Origin: Daejeonella sp.
Lineage (GTDB): Bacteria; Bacteroidota; Bacteroidia; Sphingobacteriales; Sphingobacteriaceae
Assembly: GCF_030695525.1 (NCBI RefSeq)
Contig: NZ_JAUYSS010000008.1
Location: 62,001-126,000, forward strand
Direction: 5' to 3'
Length of the DNA: 64,000 nucleotides
The notes beneath the pieces were generated by a model. That model had not been told where the DNA came from and did not search any database. It saw nothing but the letters and a program-made list of their open reading frames with translations. Made by a program: the position numbers and the translations under genes. Within the stretch, counting starts at the first letter, position 1. Every line of letters begins with the position of its first letter. Shown piece after piece: positions 8,189 through 17,191 of this stretch.

Positions 8189-8572
8189 ATGGAAAATCAA
8201 ACTTTAGTCAAAGAAATATGCCCCACAACTACCCAGGAGTGGATAAAAAACGGAGCATTATTAGTTGATGTTCGTGAAAAAGAAGAAATAGATCAGCTAG
8301 CGTATGAAGTACCTAATATCATCAATATACCTTTAAGTGATTTTGAAAATCGGTTTTCTGAAATACCTAAGGATAAAGAGGTAATTATGGTTTGCAAAAG
8401 TGGTATTAAGAGTTTAAGAGCAGCAGGCTTTTTGGTAAACAAAGGTTACACGAACGTAGTAAATATGCAACACGGTATTATTCGTTGGGTACAAAAAGGA
8501 TTTCCGACAAAAGGGGATATTTCTGCTGTAACAGGTAACGACTCTTGTTGTTCCACTTCAGGTTGTTGTTAA
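8189..8572 (+). CDS. Rhodanese-domain protein with Cys-rich C-terminal tail
   Basis: This 127-residue single-domain rhodanese has the LLVDVREKEE entry and the active-site loop VMVCKSGIKS with its nucleophilic Cys, so it can carry a persulfide. The C-terminus adds a short tail, DSCCSTSGCC, with four cysteines in two pairs. That tail is not part of the rhodanese fold and looks like a soft-metal or metalloid binding site. The gene sits between the thioredoxin-like gene and the ArsP-type permease gene under ArsR-type operators. A role in delivering or trapping thiol-reactive metalloids for the permease is plausible but inferred. Confidence 0.88.
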   Translation: MENQTLVKEICPTTTQEWIKNGALLVDVREKEEIDQLAYEVPNIINIPLSDFENRFSEIPKDKEVIMVCKSGIKSLRAAGFLVNKGYTNVVNMQHGIIRWVQKGFPTKGDISAVTGNDSCCSTSGCC

Positions 8573-8581
8573 AAATTTTTT

Positions 8582-9556
8582 ATGTTCGATTGGATTCAAC
8601 ATTTTGCCGACTGGCTGATATATTCAGTCTTTGGAATTGCAGCAGATAGCCACCTCGGTACTGCCCTGAATTTCTTTGTTTACGATACATTGAAAATTCT
8701 AATTCTTCTGTTTTTGATTGTTTTCCTGATGGGCATTGTGAATGCGTATTTGCCCATTGAAAAGTTAAAAAATTTCCTGAACAGAAAAAAGCTTTACGGT
8801 TTAGAATACTTTTTTGCTTCTGTTTTCGGGGCAATTACACCATTCTGTTCCTGCTCTTCCGTCCCCTTATTTATTGGCTTCGTGCAGGGTGGCATTCCAT
8901 TAGGGGTAACCTTTGCTTTTCTTATAACCTCGCCATTAGTCAACGAAGTGGCCATTGCGATGTTTATTGGAATGTTTGGTCTGCAAGCAACTTTAATTTA
9001 TGCTGCCTCAGGTATCTTACTGGGTACAATTGGCGGTTGGTTATTAGGAAAATTCAATCTTGAACCCCTTCTATCGGATTGGGTAAAGAAAATTTTGGAA
9101 AACAAAATGCAGCAAAGCGAATATGAAGAAGCAAAATTGACTTTTCGCCAACGCTTACCTGAAATAACCCGGGGAGCCTGGGAAATAGTAAAAGGTGTTG
9201 TTTTATACGTAATCATTGGTATTGCCATTGGTGCAGCCATGCATGGATATGTGCCTGAAAATTTCTTCGGTCAATACTTAGGAGGTGGTCAATGGTGGAC
9301 AGTTCCGCTTGCCGTATTAGTTGGAATACCCATGTATGCTAATGCGGCAGGGGTAATACCTGTTATTCAGGTATTTGTGGCCAAAGGTGTTCCGCTTGGA
9401 ACTGCCCTTGCATTTATGATGGCAACAGTTGGCTTATCCATTCCGGAGGCGACATTACTTAAAAAAGTAATGTCATTGAAACTGATAGCTATATATTTTG
9501 GGATTGTTGCATTCTTTATCATTTTTTCAGGATTCTTGTTTAATCTTATTTTATAA
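8582..9556 (+). CDS. ArsP/DUF318-type permease
   Basis: This 324-residue polytopic membrane protein carries the family signature PFCSCSSVPLFIGF, two repeats with conserved small-residue helices and a cytoplasmic loop near residues 150-200. The family includes ArsP, which exports trivalent organoarsenicals, and many uncharacterised permeases. Control by an ArsR-family repressor and linkage with a CxxC redox protein and a Cys-tailed rhodanese support export of a thiol-reactive compound. Sulfur transport is the main alternative. A terminator-like hairpin follows at 9622-9638. Confidence 0.85.
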   Translation: MFDWIQHFADWLIYSVFGIAADSHLGTALNFFVYDTLKILILLFLIVFLMGIVNAYLPIEKLKNFLNRKKLYGLEYFFASVFGAITPFCSCSSVPLFIGFVQGGIPLGVTFAFLITSPLVNEVAIAMFIGMFGLQATLIYAASGILLGTIGGWLLGKFNLEPLLSDWVKKILENKMQQSEYEEAKLTFRQRLPEITRGAWEIVKGVVLYVIIGIAIGAAMHGYVPENFFGQYLGGGQWWTVPLAVLVGIPMYANAAGVIPVIQVFVAKGVPLGTALAFMMATVGLSIPEATLLKKVMSLKLIAIYFGIVAFFIIFSGFLFNLIL

Positions 9557-9621
9557 ATTTTAAAAACTGAAAACAAGACATATCCCTTCGATGATTAATT
9601 GAAAGTATTGGACTAATATAA

Positions 9622-9638
9622 GCGGGTTTCAAACCCGC
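9622..9638 (+). terminator. Hairpin after the ArsP-type permease operon
   Basis: GCGGGTTT and AAACCCGC form an 8-base perfect inverted repeat around one central base (in practice a loop of about five). It lies 65 bases after the permease stop. Only a mixed AT-rich stretch follows, so intrinsic termination is likely but not textbook. Confidence 0.5.
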
Positions 9639-9650
9639 ATCATCTATTAT

Positions 9651-9676
9651 TCGACATGCGCTGCGGAACATGTCGG
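9651..9676. repeat. REP-like hairpin, copy 2 (inverted)
   Basis: CGACATG (9652-9658) and CATGTCG (9669-9675) are the stem. Bases 9652-9675 are the reverse complement of 7468-7491 with one mismatch. The copy overlaps the first codons of the small open frame at 9656. Confidence 0.6.
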
Positions 9677-9934
9677 ACAGCCGATCCGGGTGATGGAAGT
9701 GGAAAATGGGTATCCGTAAAAAATAGTGATTCATACATCCAAATAAATGCAGATGGATCCCTCTCTGGTAATAATTTTACTAATTATAAGCAGTACAGGG
9801 TAATCGATGATCAAAAGATTGAATTCGTTCATCAGAATGGCACAGCAACAATTCTTAATTATAAACTCAATGGAAATTCACTTGAAATAAATGGAGCTTG
9901 TATCGAAGCATGCGGCTCGCGCTTCAAAAAGTGA
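9656..9934 (+). pseudogene. Probable C-terminal remnant of a lipocalin-like protein
   Basis: The frame gives 92 residues from ATG 9656. Its body (GKWVSVKNSDSYIQINADGS through NGACIEACGSRFKK) looks like the last beta-strands and closing Cys pair of a small lipocalin-like secreted protein. No signal peptide or first half is present: the start codon lies inside REP-like hairpin 2, and an in-frame stop occurs at 9614. The most economical reading is a gene truncated at its 5' end when the repeat arrived or the region was rearranged. Expression as a short protein cannot be excluded. The lipocalin resemblance is from pattern only. Confidence 0.4.
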
Positions 9935-9938
9935 AAAT

Positions 9939-12158
9939 TTAGAGTATCAACAGGTCGCCATGCCTGAGAGTATTAATTGCTTTTCCGTACCAAAAAGGTT
10001 CGAAATCTATTTTTAGGCAATTTTCAAAATCGGCTTTTGCCTTTTTAAATGTCATAAGTTCTTTATTTTCAGGACCTGCATTAGTTAAAAAATCCATCAG
10101 CCAATCAGCCTGAGCTTTTTCGATCTGAAGGTTAAAGCTCCCTTTCTTATCAAAGAACTTTAGCTCGGCCATTTCCCATTGCCTGCCCTTTTTACTTTTG
10201 CTGAAATAATCCACTACAGGCTTGGTTCCGAGCCAAACTACTTTTGCATCGGGTTTTATCAGCAATGATTCTTCTTTCGACAGGGACTTTAGAATAAATT
10301 CAGGATCAACCTTAGTTTCAGGTACTTTATGTTCAAACCATTCCTGCAAAGGGTAATCAAAACAAATTCCATGCATATAATTAAACAAGGATTTTTTTAA
10401 GCCATAACTAAACAATTCATGATCAGTTCCACTTTTATCAAGATGAACAATGTCATTATTTGCGAAGGTGCCACCAGTGCTGCAGGCTTTTTCAACTTTG
10501 AATTTTTCAGGGTACATTCCCACCGGACTATGAGCTGTCATCGCAAACTGATGCCAGAATGCCGACTGAAGCACACCTGCCTCAAACATTTGTCTTACCA
10601 TTTCCAGTGAATCGATGGTCTCCTGAGCAGTTTGGCTTGGGAAACCATACATCAGATAAGCATGAACCATAATCCCTGCTTCAGTAAAATTATGACAGAC
10701 CCTGGCTACCTGTTCAACCGTAACCCCTTTTTGGATTAACTCCAGCAGACGATCAGATGCTACTTCGAGTCCGCCCGAAATGGCAATACAGCCTGAAGCT
10801 TTTAACAGTAAACAAAGATCCCTTGTAAAACTCTTCTCAAAGCGAATGTTTGTCCACCAGCTTACAGTTAATTTTCTCCTGATAATCTCCAAAGCAAGTG
10901 AGCGCATCAGGGCCGGTGGTGCCGCTTCATCGACGAAATGAAAACCCCGCTCACCAGTCTGCTGAATCATTTCCTCCATCCTGTCGCAAAGCAGTGCGGC
11001 AGCAACAGGCTCATAAACCTTAATGTAATCCAATGAAATATCACAAAAGGTACATTTTCCCCAATAGCAGCCATGAGCCATAGTCAGTTTGTTCCACCTC
11101 CCATCGCTCCACATCCGGTGCATGGGGTTGGCTACCTCAATAACTGAAATATATTTATCAAGCAGCAGATCACTATAATCAGGTGTACCTACCTCAAATT
11201 GCTTGTAGTCGGGAGAAATACTGCTATTGCAATACTTCAGCTTTGAATCGACAATTGCAAAGGTCCGTTTCAGCTCATCCAGACCACGCTTCCCGTCAAC
11301 ATATTCACATAGATGCTCGATAGGAGCTTCCCCATCATCCAGACAGATAAAATCGAAGAATTCAAATACTCTTACATCCGAAACTGATCGCAATTCGGTA
11401 TTTGGGAAGCCCCCACCCATTGCGATCTTAACTTCAGGATAATGCAACTTGATCCATTGGGCAATCCGAAAAGCGGAATAAAGATTTCCGGGAAATGGTA
11501 CTGATAATGACACAAGTTCAGGATTCAAATTTTTCATTTTCTCATCCAGAATAAGCATAAGCATATTGTCAATAAATGTCTTATCAAGGTGTAAGGCTTC
11601 GTATAATTCATCAAAACTGGATGCAGAACGTCCCAAACGCTCAGCATATCTGCTGAATCCAAAATGGGGATCTATACATTCTACAATCAGATCAGAGATG
11701 TCTTCCAGATATAGGGTGGCCAGGTGTTTAGCCTTATCCTGGGTACCCATGGTACCGAATGCCCAGTCTAGCTCGTCCAACTGCTTAAATCGTGAGGCTT
11801 CGGGCAGAAAATCTTCCTGACAAATCAGGTGTGAAAGTGTTGGATTATGTCCCTGCAAGAAAGATATCACTGCATCAATAGTATTAATATAATGTGATTT
11901 GAGGGCAATGATTCGCTTTGAATTTTCTGAAATAGTATTGGTGTGAATGATTTGATTGAACATGTCATCCAATCCGACGCTTGAAAACAGTTTCAAAATA
12001 ACTTCAATTCCAAGATCAGCCTGATGTGAAGAAATGCTTTTTGTATTAAGGAAACCCTTCAGATATGCCGTAGCAGGGTATGGCGTATTTAACTGAGTGA
12101 AGGGTGGAGTTATTAAAAATACTTTAGTTGCCAAATCCTGAAATGTTAAACCGTGCAA
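9939..12158 (-). CDS. B12-binding-domain radical SAM protein
   Basis: This 739-residue protein begins VFLITPPFTQLNTPYPATAYLK, typical of cobalamin-domain radical SAM enzymes, and has a long N-terminal part before the FeS cluster motif. The cluster cysteines lie in HGCYWGKCTFCDIS near residue 370, with spacing CX4CX2C rather than the usual CX3CX2C. SAM-binding features follow (FHFVDEAAPP, then SGGLEVASDRLL). The enzyme should catalyse a methyl transfer or rearrangement on an unknown substrate. The only in-frame start before an upstream stop is TTG 12158. The gene stands alone and no peptide precursor is visible beside it. Confidence 0.8.
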   Translation of the reverse strand: MHGLTFQDLATKVFLITPPFTQLNTPYPATAYLKGFLNTKSISSHQADLGIEVILKLFSSVGLDDMFNQIIHTNTISENSKRIIALKSHYINTIDAVISFLQGHNPTLSHLICQEDFLPEASRFKQLDELDWAFGTMGTQDKAKHLATLYLEDISDLIVECIDPHFGFSRYAERLGRSASSFDELYEALHLDKTFIDNMLMLILDEKMKNLNPELVSLSVPFPGNLYSAFRIAQWIKLHYPEVKIAMGGGFPNTELRSVSDVRVFEFFDFICLDDGEAPIEHLCEYVDGKRGLDELKRTFAIVDSKLKYCNSSISPDYKQFEVGTPDYSDLLLDKYISVIEVANPMHRMWSDGRWNKLTMAHGCYWGKCTFCDISLDYIKVYEPVAAALLCDRMEEMIQQTGERGFHFVDEAAPPALMRSLALEIIRRKLTVSWWTNIRFEKSFTRDLCLLLKASGCIAISGGLEVASDRLLELIQKGVTVEQVARVCHNFTEAGIMVHAYLMYGFPSQTAQETIDSLEMVRQMFEAGVLQSAFWHQFAMTAHSPVGMYPEKFKVEKACSTGGTFANNDIVHLDKSGTDHELFSYGLKKSLFNYMHGICFDYPLQEWFEHKVPETKVDPEFILKSLSKEESLLIKPDAKVVWLGTKPVVDYFSKSKKGRQWEMAELKFFDKKGSFNLQIEKAQADWLMDFLTNAGPENKELMTFKKAKADFENCLKIDFEPFWYGKAINTLRHGDLLIL

Positions 12159-12293
12159 TTTGCTCCAAAAGCAATGATGATTTATATTTTGTGTTTAATC
12201 CTTAAACATGCAAAATTACGATTAAATACCCGGCTCAGGAATTAGGTTTATGATTGCAGTTTGCATAGATCATTTCAATCGTTAACAGTTTAG

Positions 12294-12301
12294 TATCTTT
12301 G
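12294..12301 (+). promoter_or_regulatory. -7 element upstream of the cvfB-like gene
   Basis: TATCTTTG is a perfect match to TAnnTTTG and lies 20 bases before the ATG at 12322. No convincing -33 box is seen at the expected distance. Confidence 0.5.
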
Positions 12302-12321
12302 AAAAATATTAAATTACAACC

Positions 12322-13164
12322 ATGATAGAGATCGGCAAATTCAATGAACTAAGGTTTATAAAAAAGACTGAAAATGGTCTCATTTTGACTGAAGGAGAGA
12401 AAGAAGTTCTGCTGCCCTACCTCTATGCTCCGGAAGGGGCAGAGATTGGTGATAACCTTCATGTTTTTGTTTATATCCATAGCGATGGCCGTTTAATGGC
12501 TACAACAGAAACTCCAATTGCCCAGGTTGATGAATTTGCTTTTCTTGAAGTTGTTGACGAAAATGAAAACGGTGCTTTCATGGATATGGGCATAGGTAAA
12601 GATGTATTTGTTCCGAGCAAAGAGCAAAGGCGCCCAATGAAGATTGGCCAGAAATACGTTGTTTTCCTTTATAATGATGAAAAAACTGAACGCATTACGG
12701 CATCGTCGTACCTTAATGATTTCATTAATCAGGATGAACATGATTTTGAAGAGGGGGATGAGGTCAGACTACTGATCACGGATGAAAGTGACCTCGGGTT
12801 CAGTGCCGTCATTAATCAACGGTTCATGGGACTTATTTACAGGAATGAGGTTTTTGAAGACCTTAAACCCGGAGATCAGAAACGGGGATTTATAAAGAAG
12901 ATTCGTGAAGGTAATAAAATTGATCTCAGTCTGCAGGTGATTGGATTCAAACATATACTTGACCTGAAAGACAGCCTGATGATCGATCTTCAGGAAAACA
13001 ATGGATCAATTCTCCTGGGAGACAAGAGCTCACCTGAAGATATTTACAATCGGTTAAAAATTAGTAAAAAAGCCTTCAAAAAAGCCATTGGAAGCCTCTA
13101 TAAAGAACGTCTCATTAGCATAGCCGATCATGAGATAAAACTAGTCCCGCAAGAAAAAGGCTGA
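12322..13164 (+). CDS. CvfB-like S1-domain RNA-binding protein
   Basis: This 280-residue protein has the CvfB/YitL layout: repeated S1-type OB domains (for example GAFMDMGIGKDVFVPSKEQ near residue 85 and MGLIYRNEVFEDLKPGD near 170) and a C-terminal winged helix (LKISKKAFKKAIGSLYKERL). CvfB in Staphylococcus binds RNA and influences virulence and RNA turnover. In Bacteroidota it is a common but unstudied protein. It is divergent from the radical SAM gene, and a -7 element lies just upstream. Confidence 0.87.
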   Translation: MIEIGKFNELRFIKKTENGLILTEGEKEVLLPYLYAPEGAEIGDNLHVFVYIHSDGRLMATTETPIAQVDEFAFLEVVDENENGAFMDMGIGKDVFVPSKEQRRPMKIGQKYVVFLYNDEKTERITASSYLNDFINQDEHDFEEGDEVRLLITDESDLGFSAVINQRFMGLIYRNEVFEDLKPGDQKRGFIKKIREGNKIDLSLQVIGFKHILDLKDSLMIDLQENNGSILLGDKSSPEDIYNRLKISKKAFKKAIGSLYKERLISIADHEIKLVPQEKG

Positions 13165-13249
13165 ACCATGGAGCTATAATTGCTTGTTTTTCTCAATAAA
13201 AAGCATTATTATTATATTCAGGTAAACTCAACATCTATTCAAAACTGAA

Positions 13250-13843
13250 ATGAAAAGAACGATTTTTGTCATTGCTCTTATAAGTCTGGGACTTACACTA
13301 AAAGCTCAAAATGCAATTCCATCTGCCGCAATACAAATAAAAACTGCTGAATTAGCCGCTCCTGCCGACAAGCGCGGGGCTTCAAGTGTTTATGGCTATT
13401 CTGAAAAGGGAGAATTTATTCTGCTCAGAAAAGGGACTAATGAAATGATCTGTCTGGCAGATGATCCCAAAACTCCGGGCTTAAATGTGGCCTGTTATCA
13501 TCAGGATCTTGAACCCTTTATGAAAAGGGGACGTGAATTAAAGAGTCAGGGTAAGACTCCTAAGGAAGTGACTGATATCCGTGATCATGAGGCAAAGAGC
13601 GGGTGGTTTCCTATGCCCAAACAACCTGCAAGCTTATTTGTTTATACCGCCAAAGCTGAAAATTTTGATCCAATGACCGGAACTGTTAAGGATGGATATC
13701 TGAGATATGTGGTTTACATCCCTTATGCTACTGCAGAAAGCACAGGACTTCCACTAAAACCTGATGTACCGGGTATGCCCTGGCTTATGGATCCGGGAAC
13801 ACACAGGGCGCATATCATGATCAGTCCGCCGCAGAAAAACTAA
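13250..13843 (+). CDS. Secreted protein of unknown function
   Basis: A 197-residue protein with a clear signal peptide (residues 1-20, ending LKAQ). The mature part has one notable central Cys pair (MICLADDP and NVACYHQ) and a conserved-looking C-terminal stretch with LPLKPDVPGMPWLMDPGTHRAHIMI. I do not recognise the family; the His/Asp-rich ending could bind a ligand or metal. It stands alone between the cvfB-like gene and a convergent transporter gene. Confidence 0.7.
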   Translation: MKRTIFVIALISLGLTLKAQNAIPSAAIQIKTAELAAPADKRGASSVYGYSEKGEFILLRKGTNEMICLADDPKTPGLNVACYHQDLEPFMKRGRELKSQGKTPKEVTDIRDHEAKSGWFPMPKQPASLFVYTAKAENFDPMTGTVKDGYLRYVVYIPYATAESTGLPLKPDVPGMPWLMDPGTHRAHIMISPPQKN

Positions 13844-13863
13844 GCGGTCCTTGTGTTAAATAG

Positions 13864-15126
13864 TTAATGAGCCGGGCTTATTGGTTCTTCGTTATGGATA
13901 GTTTTTCTGTTCAAAAAGGCCTCCTTTTTCATGCTTCTCGCTGCAACAACAGCACTGATAAGCATTAATATTGCTCCGGCAAAAAATGGAGCACCCGCAA
14001 ATTTAACATCCCCTTCGGGCCTTGTAAACCAGGCAAATAAATTGGTCATGAGTAAAGGCCCTACAATAGAAGTCGCACTCATTAAACTGGTTAATGCTCC
14101 CTGCAGCTCACCCTGTTCATTTTTAGGAACATTGCCTGAAATAATAGATTGCAGAGCAGGGCCAGCGATACCACCCAGACAGTAGGGAATTAAAAAGACA
14201 AACATCATCCAGCCTTCTGTAGCGAAAGAAAACAGGAACAGACCCAGGGAATATAGCCCTAAACCGACATAGATACTTTTCTCATCACCCAGTTTTGGAT
14301 TAATATACCGGATTAAGCCACCCTGTACTATCGCAATAAGCAAACCAATAACAGTTAATGAAATCCCCATTAGGGTATTGCTCCATTGAAATTTCTCTAT
14401 GTTGAAAAAGGTCCAGGTACTTTGAACAGCATGGCCTGCGATATAGACAAATATCAGGGAAACAATCAAGCCACCCACACCTTTGTACTTCTTTAGCTGG
14501 ATCAGAGAACCGAGTGGATTAGCTCGCTTCCATTCAAAAGGTCTCCGGTGTTCTTTTGCAAGGGATTCAGGAAGTACAAAATAGCCATAGATCAAATTCA
14601 GGAATGTCAGTCCTGCTGCTGCCATGAATGGAACCCTTGGTCCAAACTCCCCTAAAAGTCCGCCCAAACCTGGACCAATAATAAATCCCAATCCGAATGC
14701 AGCCCCAATCATTCCGAAATTTTTGGCCCGGTTTTCAGGAGTACTGATATCGGCAATATAAGCCGTAGCTGTGGTAAAACTTGCACCAAATAGCCCGGCA
14801 ATTAACCTTCCGACAAAAAGCCACCATATCGTAGGAGCCATTGAAAGAAATATATAATCAATTCCGAAACCTAAGAGGGATAATAATAAAACAGGTCTTC
14901 GTCCATACTTGTCGCTCAGATTACCAATTATCGGGGCGCACACAAACTGCATAACAGCATAAGCAAAAGTTAGCAAACCAGCCCATTGGGAAGCCTCGCT
15001 AATACTCCCCTGAATCAATTCTTCTATTAATTGTGGGAAAACTGGGATAATTAAACCCAGCCCAATAACATCCAGCAATAGGGTAATAAAAATAAAACTG
15101 ACAGCAGCTTTACGGGATTTGGGCAT
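13864..15126 (-). CDS. Tet-family (DHA1) MFS efflux transporter
   Basis: This 420-residue membrane protein has about 12 transmembrane segments. MFS motif A reads [14 protein letters not shown] between segments 2 and 3, and the motif C region [15 protein letters not shown] is typical of drug:proton antiporters. The [16 protein letters not shown] loop places it in the TCR/Tet group. Members export tetracycline or unrelated amphiphiles; the substrate here cannot be read from sequence. No TetR-type repressor gene is adjacent. The gene is convergent with the secreted protein gene. Confidence 0.85.
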   Translation of the reverse strand: MPKSRKAAVSFIFITLLLDVIGLGLIIPVFPQLIEELIQGSISEASQWAGLLTFAYAVMQFVCAPIIGNLSDKYGRRPVLLLSLLGFGIDYIFLSMAPTIWWLFVGRLIAGLFGASFTTATAYIADISTPENRAKNFGMIGAAFGLGFIIGPGLGGLLGEFGPRVPFMAAAGLTFLNLIYGYFVLPESLAKEHRRPFEWKRANPLGSLIQLKKYKGVGGLIVSLIFVYIAGHAVQSTWTFFNIEKFQWSNTLMGISLTVIGLLIAIVQGGLIRYINPKLGDEKSIYVGLGLYSLGLFLFSFATEGWMMFVFLIPYCLGGIAGPALQSIISGNVPKNEQGELQGALTSLMSATSIVGPLLMTNLFAWFTRPEGDVKFAGAPFFAGAILMLISAVVAARSMKKEAFLNRKTIHNEEPISPAH

Positions 15127-15202
15127 AATTTCCTGTTCAGATTGTTAGGCGGCGAACTTAGTCATAATTCAGGGAAAATATTTATCCTCATGCAAATAGA
15201 CA

Positions 15203-15664
15203 TTAGTCAATAAAATGGTATAGGAATACTAGTTCTCCTTTAAAAGCAGGTTTAATTTGACCCTGAATCTCGAGTTCAACACCTAGGACAGCCTTGGTTA
15301 CACCTCTTAGGTTTGCAATTGAAACCAATTTCGCTTTCAGCCTTACCTGAGAATTCACAACAACAGCTTGCGCAAATTTGAGATTCTCAATACCATAGTT
15401 GATCTCCATTTTCAGGTTTCTAATATCAGCAATCTGTTTCCACAGATATGGAGTGAGGGAGATGGTAAGATAACCATGAGCAATCGTTGCCTTAAAAGGC
15501 CCCTCAGTAGCCGCCCGCTCCGTATCAATATGTATCCATTGATGATCAAGAGTGGCATCAGCGAATTTTCCAATCTGATCCTGAGTAATTTTATGCCAGG
15601 CAGAAACACCCAGTTCCTGTCCCAGATAAGATTCAAATTCAGTATAGTTATTAATTATAAGCAT
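15203..15664 (-). CDS. MaoC-family (R)-specific enoyl-CoA hydratase
   Basis: This 153-residue hot-dog-fold protein has the hydratase-2 motif: the Asp and His of ATLDHQWIHIDTERA (about residues 37-51) and the GPFKATIAHGYLT segment that follows. The family hydrates 2-enoyl-CoA to (R)-3-hydroxyacyl-CoA. The length is normal for single-domain bacterial enzymes. It stands alone between a transporter and a DUF3810 protein. Confidence 0.87.
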   Translation of the reverse strand: MLIINNYTEFESYLGQELGVSAWHKITQDQIGKFADATLDHQWIHIDTERAATEGPFKATIAHGYLTISLTPYLWKQIADIRNLKMEINYGIENLKFAQAVVVNSQVRLKAKLVSIANLRGVTKAVLGVELEIQGQIKPAFKGELVFLYHFID

Positions 15665-15798
15665 ATTTAGAAGGCATTTATCGGTAAATCGGCTCTTTAT
15701 TTAAGCAATTATTCCAAAGTTAATATTTATTAAGCGATGATTACTCCCCTGTCTGAAACAGGAAAATTGCTTCGGGATATAAATTGCATATTTATAGC

Positions 15799-16905
15799 AT
15801 GATTCAGAAAGACTCAGATAGGAATCCGAAGCTAAAATTAATCAGCAGCTTACTTCTGCTGTCATTAATCATACTCATTTTCCAGCAAAAATCTCAACCT
15901 GAGCTGGTTGAAAAATACTATTCTAACTGGATCTATCCACAAATTCGCAGCGGACTTCAATTCATTTTCAATCCTATCCCTTTCAGTCTGGGAGATCTGC
16001 TCTATTTGCTACTGAGCATCGCAATAATAATATCCATTTTTAAGTTTTTAAAACTATTTTTCTTTCAGAAAAGACGCTTAGACGGAGCAATAATTGGTCT
16101 TAATATGATTATTTCCCTGGAATTACTCATACTTGTTTTCTATTTATTCTGGGGGCTAAATTATTTCCGTCTGTCAGCAGTAGAAAGACTGAAACTGACC
16201 GGCCCGGAATATTCAAATGAGGAGCTTTACAAAGTTACCACCATTCTTATTGATTCTGCTAATTCCATCCGCTCGAAAATAAATCCGGAACAATGGCCGC
16301 AAACTGAACATGAGCTTTACAATGCATCTGCCATAGCAATAAAAAACCTTCCTCCACCATATAATGCAGCTGTATACCCGATTCCCAAAACAAAGAATTC
16401 CCTTCTTAGCCCGCTTCTGGATTATTTCGGGACTGCCGGATACTTTAATCCATTCACCGGCGAAGCTCAGATCAATTCAGGAATGCCAATATATTTAAAA
16501 CCCTTTGTTGCCTGCCATGAAGCGGCACATTCTATGGGCTATGGTGCCGAGGATGAGGCTAATTTTATTGGCTTTATAAGTGCAAGTGGGTCGGATAATC
16601 CAATGCTCAGATATTCGGCTTACTACCTGGCTGCACAGGAATTTATGTTTGAAACTGGCAGATTGGATACCCTGGTATTTCAAACTCTGAAAAGCCGGAT
16701 TTCAGAATCTTTTTTGGCTGATCTGAACAATGAAAGAGCCTATTGGGAGGAATACAGGGGTATGACCAGGAAATTCAGTAATATCTTTTACGATAATTAC
16801 CTCAAGGCCAATAAACAACCCGATGGAATGAAAAGTTATAACCGGATGATCATACTGACTATGGCCTATTATAAAAAAAAGGGAATGTTAAAGCCCCTAA
16901 ATTAA
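15799..16905 (+). CDS. DUF3810 membrane protein with a HEAAH metalloprotease-like motif
   Basis: Three or four hydrophobic segments (about residues 12-28, 60-84, 97-122) are followed by a soluble domain containing CHEAAHSMG and, shortly after, EDEANFIG. HExxH plus a downstream Glu is the arrangement of gluzincin-like zinc peptidases, so proteolysis is possible although DUF3810 has no assigned activity that I know of. I chose ATG 15799; a longer frame starts at TTG 15784 and adds only five residues. The gene is divergent from the MaoC gene. Confidence 0.78.
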   Translation: MIQKDSDRNPKLKLISSLLLLSLIILIFQQKSQPELVEKYYSNWIYPQIRSGLQFIFNPIPFSLGDLLYLLLSIAIIISIFKFLKLFFFQKRRLDGAIIGLNMIISLELLILVFYLFWGLNYFRLSAVERLKLTGPEYSNEELYKVTTILIDSANSIRSKINPEQWPQTEHELYNASAIAIKNLPPPYNAAVYPIPKTKNSLLSPLLDYFGTAGYFNPFTGEAQINSGMPIYLKPFVACHEAAHSMGYGAEDEANFIGFISASGSDNPMLRYSAYYLAAQEFMFETGRLDTLVFQTLKSRISESFLADLNNERAYWEEYRGMTRKFSNIFYDNYLKANKQPDGMKSYNRMIILTMAYYKKKGMLKPLN

Positions 16906-16921
16906 CATGAGTTCGATTTCT

Positions 16922-16956
16922 GGAAGGGGCAGCAGCAGTGCCGGGCTGCCCCTTCC
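16922..16956 (+). terminator. GC-rich hairpin after the DUF3810 gene
   Basis: Perfect 11-base arms GGAAGGGGCAG (16922-16932) and CTGCCCCTTCC (16946-16956) enclose a 13-base loop. It lies 17 bases after the stop codon. A shorter hairpin of GCCGGA/TCCGGC follows near 16988-17009. A related hairpin design recurs at 49854-49887, so it may also be a dispersed repeat. Confidence 0.5.
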
Positions 16957-17191
16957 GATGAAAAACAGCCCCAGGTAAAATAAACCTTGCCGGAGGAAGT
17001 ATCTTCCGGCTATTTAGTAATTTGAAATAAAACGCGATTTCTTGCCGGAAATACTCCTTAGGAAAGGGCTGAAATAGCCAATAACACACAGGTATTGGTT
17101 TCAAAAATCAATTATTGCGGGTCCAGAGCCGCATCAAATCATTTATAAACGTATTTTTACCCTTCCTTAGATCGAAATCAGGTCAAATTCA

